A stretch of DNA of 64,000 nucleotides, taken from positions 9,220,501 through 9,284,500 of the forward strand of contig SMMW01000584.1 in assembly GCA_004794655.1 (NCBI GenBank), in the 5' to 3' direction. Positions 51,589-60,674 of this stretch are shown piece by piece. This DNA comes from Marisa cornuarietis (lineage: Eukaryota > Mollusca > Gastropoda > Architaenioglossa > Ampullariidae). How positions within the stretch are numbered: the first letter of the stretch is position 1; each line of letters begins with the position of its first letter. Made by a program: the position numbers and the translations under genes. Below the pieces are notes generated by a model that was not told the origin of the DNA, did not search any database, and was given only the letters and a program-made list of their open reading frames with translations.

Positions 51589-54500
51589 ATGGATGGGTTC
51601 ATTCCCAAAGCTGAAGCAACCAAAGATCTGGAAGAACAGTTGGACTTGCATGTCTTCGTTGGACACTCATTATCTACATTTTCATGGTGGGGATTTGATT
51701 GAGTTGTTTCCATGTGATGCATACATTCTTTCTCATATATCAGAAGTGCATCAATTCTCACCTCTGTGTCAATGATAATATTAATTTATTATTCTATAGT
51801 AAGGTAATACTGGTTACATAAGAGGCAATCATCATAAGCAAAGATTTCTTTTTAAACATGCATAGGTCCTAAATGATTGTAACATGCATGTTGCATAGCT
51901 CACCCAGAAAGCTATGTCAAATAGTCATGTTTTGGTTCCTTCTCAAGAAACACAGCTCAAGCATCTGTTCAAGACTGCCATCCACTCAGGAAAGAATACC
52001 TAACATGGAGCCTTCACAAATCATCTGTCGTAAAGAGAAGCATAATTTTTCAAAGGAGGTGAAAGAAAAGATTGTACACCCGAAGAAAAGATTAAAAACA
52101 AGAGTTGTAAATAACCGCACAGAATTACAACACTTGGTGGTTGATTACCCCACCATCGACCGCTGGTGTTTGATCAAAGAAAAGCTTTCACTCAAGACAG
52201 ATGTTGAGCTTGCTGGATTCTTGATGCAGTAGTAAGTCTGCTCTTTCCCTTCACATCTCTTTTTCTTGCTGTCTTTCCTTTGTCCCCATTATTCTTCCTC
52301 TTTTTAATTTTCCAATCTTGTCTTCTTCAAATGCTCACATTGAGGAAGTAAACCTTGCATGTAAGATAATGAATGAATCTCTGCATAAGGTGCTGTTTAT
52401 ACATTTTTTTGTTAAAAGTTTTGTTGTAAAGGTAAGAAAACTGATTATCCCTGATTAACACTGAAAAGATTTATTCACAATAATGCATTCTTCAATGATT
52501 TTCCTCTCCCTGTTCTTATTTTTCCATTTCTTATTTCCTTTCAATGTTTGTGTAAAAGTTTAGTCTTTGATGTCACACAACATGTAGAAACATTAAGATA
52601 AACCATTTCCTTTATGTCTGCATACTTTTGATAAGCCATGCATTTTTTTCAGTTATGAAGACACAATCTCAGGGGCTACAGCAGTTCGTTGTTTTGTATG
52701 TCAAAGTCCTCTCCCCTTACGATGTGACACGTGCAGTCATTTTGCTGATCAAGGAGTGCTACAGTCTAATGATGTGGCAAACAGCAGTATCTTGCCAGAA
52801 GAGAAAGAAGAAAGTCAGTGGTCCCACAGTTTGTGCCCTCAAGATCAGCAAGAAATAGAATCATCCTCCGATATATCCTGCAAAGAGCATATGGAGACAG
52901 AAACCAGACCCACAGGAGACAATTCATTTATGGCAGCAAACCATGCAATAAGCAAAACAGTAACACATGTTTTTGGAAAACACTGTGACAAGATGTCCAG
53001 ATTGGTGAGGTTCTGCTGAACATTATAATCCTGAAACTTAAAAATGTGTTTGCTTGGGAATGCTTTCTATTTATTTCAGTTGTCACCTGCTCTTTTGTAC
53101 TTTTAAAACCTTTGCAATCATATTGTCGTCATTTAAGACTGAATCACCAAACTCATGCTCAAAGATCAACCTGAATGCTTTGCGATGTTTGCCTATATCA
53201 GTAGATATAGGCGATATGAAACTAACCTGTAAATTTCAGCCTCCAAAACCCATCCGTTAATTATTCACTACGATTCGCACTTACGATCAACAAGCGCCGC
53301 TAACAGCGTATACATCACACAAGTGCACTATTCACAACATTACCAGCAGTCAACACCAATCAGAGCGAGAGAATGAGTGACAGTTCGGGTTATTGGGAGG
53401 TTGAAAGTCTGCATTTCTCGTGATTCTGAAAAACTGCTACTTTAGCATGAGAAAAGCAAACTTTAACATCGGAATAATCCCAACTGTCGCTCACTCTCTC
53501 TCTCTGTTTGGTGTTGACGGCTGCCAATGTTGTGAATGGTACACTACTGTGACGTAGTACACTTTTAGCGGCGCTCATTGATCGCAGGTGCAAATCGCGT
53601 ACTTTGCTAGAGAATAATTAACAGATGGGGTTTGGAGGCTGATATTTACAGGTTATGTTTATATCGCCTATATCTACCGATATCTGCAAAAAAATGCAAA
53701 CCATTCAGGTTGGTCTTTAAGATTCCTTCTTGTTGTGAGTGAATGGCATGCCCTCAGTTGTTTTTTTTTCCATTATACCTTCTGTGGAAATTGTAAGGTG
53801 ATCATTTATTGCTGCCAATCACTGATGGGGTTCTTCATATTACAATACTAATAAATGTATGCCAATCATATGCTTGTAGATACACTGTCAATGAAATAAT
53901 CAGTTTAAACAATTTTTTTCCAGACCAAGAACCATTCAAAAAAAGGAAAAGTCAAACTGAAGAAGAAATTTTTATGTCAAGAATGTGGTGGTGTGTACTC
54001 CAGAGCTGGAAGTCTGAAAGTGCATATGCGAATACACACTGGAGAAAAACCTTACAAGTGCCAACAGTGCGACTCTGCTTTTGCTCAGACAGCTGATCTT
54101 AAAACTCACCTTGTGTCTCACTCAGATGCAAGGCCTTTTCTGTGTCAGGAGTGTGGTGCGGCATTTAAGAGGGCTTTTACTTTAAAAAATCACATGAAGC
54201 TACACACAGGTGAAATGCCTTACAAGTGTGAACAGTGTGGAAGGGCTTTTCGAGAACATCGTGCCTTTCGAGAACATTCTCTGATGCACAGTGGGGTCAA
54301 ACCATATGTGTGCCATGAATGTGGCCAGGCATACTCCTCCTCAAGGGGCTACCTGAAGCACAAGTGGACTCACTCCGAGAAGAAGCCTTATCAGTGCAAT
54401 GTCTGTAGCAAGCAGTTTGGTGACAGCTATGCACTGTCTGTTCACACGCGCAGCCACACGGGTGAGAAACCAGTGCAGTGTGATGTGTGCAAGAAATGTT

Positions 54501-54778
54501 TTGCTACGCGGTCTGCCCTTCTCATTCATATGCGAACCCATACTGGCGAAAAACCTTATAAGTGTTCAGAATGTGGGTCTGCATTTACACAGAAGATTAA
54601 TCTAACTGCTCACATGCGAACTCACACTGGTGAAAAGCCATTTACATGTGAATATTGTGGGACATCTTTCACCGATGCATCTAGCTGGAGAAGACACAAA
54701 AGACAAAAGCATGGGGTCATGACTCAGAGGTGCAGTTTGAAAATTAGCAGCTTTCATCATGCCGCAGATGTGATATAA
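51589..54778 (+). CDS. ZNF-B: nine-finger C2H2 zinc-finger protein, paralogue of ZNF-A
   Basis: Modelled exons: 51589-51686, 51956-52231, 52653-53004, 53924-54778, giving 526 residues. The second and third introns have the same phases as in ZNF-A (2 and 0), and the last exon is 855 bases in both. Exon 1 ([17 protein letters not shown]) matches ZNF-A exon 1 (NYDDLMDLHVHFGRSLA). The exon 1 to exon 2 join is the least certain part; a start at ATG 52005 inside exon 2 is the alternative. The module [15 protein letters not shown]...[12 protein letters not shown] ends near residue 127. The knuckle cysteines are 138, 141, 149 and 152. A basic [10 protein letters not shown] stretch precedes nine fingers from about 260 to 505. 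It is probably a nuclear DNA-binding regulator; its targets are unknown. Confidence 0.86.
53158..53721. mobile_element. Foldback/MITE-like palindromic element in the last intron of ZNF-B
   Basis: The left arm, about 53158-53397, starts TCAAAGATCAACCTGAATG. The right arm, about 53470-53721, ends with its near reverse complement. Inside, TAGATATAGGCGATAT, TTAATTATTC, GCGCCGCTAA and TTCACAACATT are mirrored at matching distances. A loop of roughly 70 bases separates the arms. It has no coding capacity. It lies wholly within the intron 53005-53923. Confidence 0.85.
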
Positions 54779-56379
54779 TATGATTTATTTTCATCCGTTA
54801 GTAGAATAAGGAAGAGCCACTCACCATAACATTCACTTCAATGTGGTTGTCAACATAAAAATAATACAGTTCTCACTATTTCCTTTAGGCATGGCTGTTA
54901 AGACTGGTATTTCATTGTATTAACTTTAGTGTGAAGAGTCCTCACTAAATTTTATCTTTTGAGTTTTGTGTGTACTTCTGTGTAAATTTTGCAGGATTAC
55001 TTTTTTTATTTCTTGAAGGCATTAGACTTAAGTTGTGATGTTTATTAGGAAGACAAGAAAATATCAAAATAGACTGAGTCTACACTTTTATATCATTAGA
55101 AAACATTTCAACAGTTTAGCTTTAGACCAGCTAACATTGTGATCTAAATTCTGACTACTAAATCTGTAAGAACATTTTCTTTTGCAAAAAAAGTTTAGTG
55201 ATCTGGAATGCACACTTCATACAATATATGTAAAGCGACTATCACATCTAGAATACATGCATTTTACTATAAGGAACCATTCTTGAAAAACTGGTCTTTC
55301 CATTTTTCATGTTTTGTGACAAATTCCATTTGATCATTTTCTCTCTTGTAGGTCATATTGAAAAATAGGTGACAGGACATGAAGTCATGAAAGTTCCAGG
55401 GTTCAGAAGCTGCCTTCTCATTCTGTAGATTGTTTCCTGCTGTCTCACTAAGTGTGTGTATATATATATATTTGCTCGTGTCAACATATATATATTTATA
55501 TATGTATTAATAATGAAATCAATTTATATAGCACTTTACCCCACCATCAGAGACCAGGAAGCACTTGACATCTTGTTCACAGTTAGTGCAGCTACTCTTA
55601 TATACTGTCAAGATAGCCAAATATCTTAAAGCATTAAAGGCTAACTTTAAATGAATAGGTATAATACACTTATTCTGACTGGTTTATGACACACAAGCCA
55701 TTAATCATTACAGCTATCACCTAGGTTTTGGAAATAGGTCAAGGCCTCATTTTCCACATCACTTGCTGATTAGGCAGTGCCTTATGATCTCATGCTTGAA
55801 TTTCTCACATTGGCTGTTAATAACTTGAGTTAATCTCGTGCTTTAAAAAAAAAAGATAAATTCACAAAATTTCGCAATATACTATGCTCTGTTAATAACA
55901 AAATTTCTAGTATGACTTAAAGTTAATTGTTTACATAAAAAGCAGGTGAAAAATATCTTGTAGATTTGTTTTAGTGACACTTCAAACATGCTTTTATCTC
56001 TTGCTAGGAATTCTACACCCCCCCCCCCCATCCTCCAGAATACGCCTGCAGAAAAAAGTGCAATAATGATTAAAAAAAACTTATATTTTGCTGTAGTGAC
56101 AGGAAAAAATTAGTATTTCATATGGTCACATCTATTCATTTTTATCCAGCAATGGACCCAAGTTGTAGTAATTCTGATGTGTTAAAAACTTTTTTTCAAA
56201 GGAAATAAAATTTTGGTGTCTTTTCATATCTTAATGTCAAAATCCTTATAGTAGTTTATAGTAATTGTCATCCATTTCATCTTTATTTAGACTTTACTGT
56301 TATCAGGATTTTTTTTACCTTTGGTGCATTCTGTATGTCACTGAACTAAAGAACTTGCAGAATTTCAAACTGTTTACTA
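54779..56379. other. 3' flank of ZNF-B
   Basis: Likely 3' untranslated sequence, then AT-rich spacer. A TATATA-rich tract lies near 55459-55505, and a CAATTTATATAGCACTTTAC motif near 55520 is of a type common in dispersed invertebrate repeats. AATAAA occurs at 56204-56209. No gene recognised. Confidence 0.45.
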
Positions 56380-57016
56380 AATATGTGATTTCTTCTGTTC
56401 GATGAATCAGAAAATGCTTTACTGCATTCATTACATTATATGGCTTGTCTCCTGTATGAATACCCCAATGTTTCACAAGGATGGTTGACTGGGCAAAACC
56501 AGCATTGCAGAATTCACATTTGTATAGTCTGTCACCAGTGTGTGTTCTCATGTGATATGTTAACCCCACCTGGAGTTTTGAATCTTTTCCCACATTCAGG
56601 TATATGGTCTCTCATTTATACAAGTTGTCATGTGGACTAAAAGAGTTCATTTTGGCTGAAAGGTCTTGCCACACAGTTGGCACAGGTATTGTTCCTGTCC
56701 TGGGGTGTTGTCTGTACACTTCCAAACCACACAAAAAAGCAAAATATTTTCCACAGTTTTGATATATGAATGGCCTGTCATTTCAATGCTTCTACTGAAT
56801 ATATTGTGTGAGTCCTGTTGCAGTTGCAAATGTTGCACCACAGTCTTCACAAAAATATCTCTTACTGATGAATGTATTTTTGTATGCATTTTTGAAAACC
56901 ACTGAGAACTGATTGTAATTTGAGATTTCCTTACATTGAAGCAAGCTTCTATTTATGAGTGTCTGCATATGCTTGGTCAGTGTGGTCTGAGTAGCCAGGC
57001 ATTTATCACACATCTG
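56380..57016 (-). pseudogene. ZNF-C: broken C2H2 zinc-finger array
   Basis: Reading the minus strand from 57013, finger remnants appear in order: MCDKCLATQTTLTKHMQ; YFCEDCGATFATATGLTQYIQ (last His lost); YLCQLCGKTFQPK followed by a TGA stop; an ECGKRFK start that continues as GLTYHMRTH only after a frameshift; the intact-looking YKCEFCNAGFAQSTILVKHWGIH; then a decayed finger ending KHFLIH. Stops, a frameshift and lost ligands show it is not functional. Finger spacing resembles ZNF-A and ZNF-B, so it is probably a dead relative, though its closest family member is not established. Confidence 0.75.
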
Positions 57017-57108
57017 TTTATTTAAGATGGACTTTCCTGGTGCCGTTACTTTCCTGGTGTTTTATCTATTTATTTACTTTATTTTTTTCTTATTTTTTTA
57101 TTTATTTT

Positions 57109-57170
57109 GTTTTTGCTGCGCAATGAGCATTCTTCTGAATGGATACCTGTTACAAATGAACATCATCATC
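57109..57170 (+). repeat. Dispersed repeat, plus copy
   Basis: Partner of the minus-strand copy at 47684-47757, with shared GAGCATTCTTCTGAA and GGATACCTG blocks and a terminal CATCATCAT tract. It ends just before the probable 5' region of the CR1/L2-like element, so it could be an older insertion that the element landed beside. Confidence 0.6.
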
Positions 57171-57204
57171 AACATCATCATCATCATCTCATACTTATAT
57201 GATC

Positions 57205-60200
57205 TATCCTATCAGGCTGCGCCTGACAGGCTGTTGCTTTGTTCTCCTGTGAATTTTTACATTTTCTCGTGCAACCTCTTTGTTCTTCGTACCCATAGGT
57301 TTCTTATAGTTGCAAGTTGTATTTGTTTCTCTTAAGCTTTCCTCTGTTATTGTTTTACTATCTGTAATTGCCTTGCTTTTATGTTTTTGTTGCGGACTTT
57401 ACTTTTAACGGTTACGTTCTCGGCCATTACATAGATTTTAGATCTAATTCTTTATCTCGCTTTCCTGTTGCTTATTCTGTTTATCCTTCTCTGAAGTTAG
57501 CTTAACTTTAAATCTTTATCAGTTTTAATATCTTTTATCGTTTTCGTCTTATTGTATTTTTTGAACTCGTGCTGCATTTTATTTTTCTGTCATAGAATTA
57601 TGACAAGACAGTTTGTCTACTCGACAACTCAATTATCATTATTGAATCCCCTTGCAACTCTCCCACTTCCAGCCTGTTTAGTTGACACTTTGAGAAGATT
57701 TTCCCTTTATTATGATTCTATTAATGTTGACAGCCCATCGAAACAACAGATTCGAATCCGTCGCTATCGTGCTGGTCGCCGTAAGCAGCGTCCTTTGAAA
57801 AAATCTGCTACTCGTAGTTATTCTGTCTCGTGCCCCCCTTCACCTGATTCTGAGTCTGACTCCGGTTTTGTGAAAGCTTCGCTGTGTGTCAACTCTCTGC
57901 TGATTCGCGTTTCCCCTACACAGCAGCATCAGCGTCAGCGTGGACGTGATGAGAGTGAACCAGTTGGGTCGAATAACTTTACACCAAACCAACATGGTCG
58001 TCTGAGAACAGGAGACTGCCAAGTTTCCCGCACACCACAACTGAACACTCGCCTCCACGTTGGGCTTTTCAACGCCCAGTCTGTATCTTCTGCACAACAG
58101 TCACTGAAGCGAGCTGAAATCGTAGAATTTGTCATAGACCGCCGCCTTGATATTTTCATCATCACTGAGACGTGGCTTAAACAACATGGCGACGAGAGCG
58201 TGTGTGTCGATCTTACTCCAGTGGGCTACTGCCTGAAATCTTTCCCCCGCCCTACACGTGGTGGTGGTATTGCTATAATCTACAGATCATCACTTGCCAA
58301 GTACCTGTCTTTTACTACTGCCGTATCGTTCCCTCACACGTCTTTTGAATTTGTACAAGTCTCCTCTTCGGCTCCTCATTGCTCGATGCACCTGCTCTGC
58401 ATCTACAGACCTCCTCCTAGCGCCAGGAACAAACTTACAGCCTCTACATTTTTCTCAGAATTCCACGATCTCTTGGATTATAGCAATGCACTAATTGGAC
58501 CCGCAGTTCTCCTCGGAGATGTTAATGTACACTTCGACAACAGTTCTCACCCTGACACTGTCAAACTGTCCGAAATGTTGCACACCTTTCGTTTTGTCCA
58601 GTCCGTGTCGCAACCAACTCACAAAAGAGATCACATCCTGGACTGGGTCATACATCGACCTGATGACCACTTAGTCCAGTCAGTTGATGTTTCCCACGAT
58701 CTCTCATCTGACCACTACTCAGTACTAATCGAACTGGATCGCAAATGCCCATCATCGGCGCCAGTTTTCAGACCCACTCGGTCATTACAAAATGTGGATA
58801 GACTAGCATTCAAAGCACAGCTGCAGATGGCGCTCCTCCAACCACCCTCTGCCGAGCAACTTGACTGTGTTTTGCGTCGAGTAGTTGATGACCACGCCCC
58901 TGTGTCTCGACGTCTGATGCGCCAGTCTAAATGTGCGCCTTGGCATTCACAGATCCGTGTCGAACTCCGTGACCTGAAGCGCACGCGCCGGCGAGCTGAA
59001 CGTGTTTGGCGGAAGACTGGACTCGCCATCCACAAAGAAATTTATAATGCCGCAAAGCGAAGCGTTGCAAAATGCGTTTATGCGGCTAAAGCATCATATC
59101 TTCAGGGCCAAATAATTAACTGCACCTCCTCCAAAAAGCTCTTTGCCATCTGCTCTCAAATGACTGGATCTAAGACAGCAACACCACTGCCTACTGCCTA
59201 CCCTGCTTCACTGCTGCCGCAAGTTTTTAGTGATTATTTCACCAGCAAGATATTGGACATTCGATCATCTTTAGACTCTGTGTCAGTGCTTGACAGCATC
59301 TCCTGTGATGTCCTCCCAGGATGCTCCATGTCCAAGTTCCTACCAGTCTCTGAGACCGATGTGAAAGCGGTTATCCTAAAAGCTAAACCAACAACTTGCG
59401 AGTTAGATCCGATGCCCACAAGCCTTCTGCTCGAGGGCCTCGATACTCTACTTCCTGCCATCACTAATATTGTAAATGTCAGCCTGTCGTCAGGTGTTTT
59501 CCCATCTTTGTTCAAAAATGCGGTGGTGAGGCCACTTCTAAAGAAATCCACGCTTGACGTCAATGTCCTGAACAACTACCGTCCAGTTTCCAACTTGTCT
59601 TTTCTCTCTAAGATCATAGAGAAAATAGTTTTGACACAGCTCTGGGCCTACTTACAAGAGCACCATCTTATCCCACAAGCTCAGTCGGCGTATAGACCTT
59701 TCCACAGCACCGAGACCACTCTTATTAAAGTGACAACAGACATATTATCTGCTCTTGACAGTGGTGATGTCTCTCCATTAACCCTACTGGACCTGTCTGC
59801 TGCATTTGACACTATAGACCACTCTCTGCTTCTTCACAGACTTCACACCCTCTACGGGATTTCTGGACCTGCCCTCTCATGGTTCAACTCCTATCTCACT
59901 GATAGGACCCAGACTGTGTCAGTTGATGGTCAGACATCTCGCCCTGCTTCACTTTTCTGTGGTGTTCCCCAAGGCTCAGTACTTGGCCCAGTTCTGTTCA
60001 TCCTGTATACTAAGCCCCTTTCATCATGCATCCGGTCTCACCAGGTTTCTCATCAATCCTATGCTGATGACACCCAGCTTTACTGTTCCACTCCGCCGGC
60101 TGAGTCTTACTCTGCTATTAGCTCTATAGAAGCTTGTATCAGTGATGTCAAGGGCTGGATGCTAAAAAACAAGCTTAAACTAAATGATGATAAAACGGAA

Positions 60201-60583
60201 GCCCTCTTGTGCCATAGAAGAAGACATCAACCTTCACTCGTCAGTCTGCCCAATCACATCAAGGTGGGCGACAGCAACATCACCTTCACGGCATCTGTTA
60301 GGAATATGGGATTTATTGTCACTGATGACATGACACTCGATAGACATGTAGCAGCTGTCTGTCGGTCTGCCTATTATGAGCTCCGTAAGATCAGTGCTAT
60401 CCGTCACTTTCTCTCTACACGCGCTACCAACACTCTTGTCTGTGCGTTTGTTCTTTCTCGACTTGACTACTGCAACTCCTTGCTGGCAGGCTGCCATGAC
60501 TACCTCATTCAGAGACTCCAGAGAGTACTGAACTCTGCTGCGCGTCTGGTGCTTAGAGCAAGGAAACGGGACCATGTCACTCC
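57205..60583 (+). mobile_element. CR1/L2-type non-LTR retrotransposon, plus copy, cut just before its 3' end
   Basis: A probable 5' untranslated region from about 57205 is followed by a long open frame from ATG 57600. The copy matches its minus-strand partner up to about 60583 (RDHVTP). There the sequence switches into the end of that partner, in opposite orientation. The 3' coding end and 3' untranslated region of this copy are therefore missing. Confidence 0.85.
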
Positions 60584-60674
60584 ATGTCAAATCAGTGCAG
60601 ATTTGAAGGATTCAATTGTAGGAAGGTGGCGGATATGGAAAGGAAGAGAGTTCCATTGTTTTGCAGCACAGTAG
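57600..60674 (+). CDS. CR1/L2-type retrotransposon protein: endonuclease plus reverse transcriptase, C-terminus replaced
   Basis: An uninterrupted frame of 1024 residues. The N-terminal 150 or so residues are basic (RIRRYRAGRRKQR). An APE-type endonuclease follows with TETWL at about 189, GDVN at 306 and SSDHYS around 369-373. The reverse transcriptase has DLSAAFDTIDH from 731, GVPQGSVLGPVLFILY, and the catalytic YADD from 821. These catalytic motifs look intact. The last 30 or so residues after HVTP come from the antisense of the neighbouring copy, so the C-terminal tail (RFLHWLPVRSRIQYK in the other copy) is absent. A protein could be made, but the element lacks its own 3' end and probably cannot copy itself. 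It is not a host gene. Confidence 0.88.
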   Translation: MTRQFVYSTTQLSLLNPLATLPLPACLVDTLRRFSLYYDSINVDSPSKQQIRIRRYRAGRRKQRPLKKSATRSYSVSCPPSPDSESDSGFVKASLCVNSLLIRVSPTQQHQRQRGRDESEPVGSNNFTPNQHGRLRTGDCQVSRTPQLNTRLHVGLFNAQSVSSAQQSLKRAEIVEFVIDRRLDIFIITETWLKQHGDESVCVDLTPVGYCLKSFPRPTRGGGIAIIYRSSLAKYLSFTTAVSFPHTSFEFVQVSSSAPHCSMHLLCIYRPPPSARNKLTASTFFSEFHDLLDYSNALIGPAVLLGDVNVHFDNSSHPDTVKLSEMLHTFRFVQSVSQPTHKRDHILDWVIHRPDDHLVQSVDVSHDLSSDHYSVLIELDRKCPSSAPVFRPTRSLQNVDRLAFKAQLQMALLQPPSAEQLDCVLRRVVDDHAPVSRRLMRQSKCAPWHSQIRVELRDLKRTRRRAERVWRKTGLAIHKEIYNAAKRSVAKCVYAAKASYLQGQIINCTSSKKLFAICSQMTGSKTATPLPTAYPASLLPQVFSDYFTSKILDIRSSLDSVSVLDSISCDVLPGCSMSKFLPVSETDVKAVILKAKPTTCELDPMPTSLLLEGLDTLLPAITNIVNVSLSSGVFPSLFKNAVVRPLLKKSTLDVNVLNNYRPVSNLSFLSKIIEKIVLTQLWAYLQEHHLIPQAQSAYRPFHSTETTLIKVTTDILSALDSGDVSPLTLLDLSAAFDTIDHSLLLHRLHTLYGISGPALSWFNSYLTDRTQTVSVDGQTSRPASLFCGVPQGSVLGPVLFILYTKPLSSCIRSHQVSHQSYADDTQLYCSTPPAESYSAISSIEACISDVKGWMLKNKLKLNDDKTEALLCHRRRHQPSLVSLPNHIKVGDSNITFTASVRNMGFIVTDDMTLDRHVAAVCRSAYYELRKISAIRHFLSTRATNTLVCAFVLSRLDYCNSLLAGCHDYLIQRLQRVLNSAARLVLRARKRDHVTPCQISADLKDSIVGRWRIWKGREFHCFAAQ

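Noticed and set aside
57600..60674. The 1024-residue frame as a host gene
   Set aside because: All motifs are those of non-LTR retrotransposon endonuclease and reverse transcriptase, and a second copy of the same family adjoins it.
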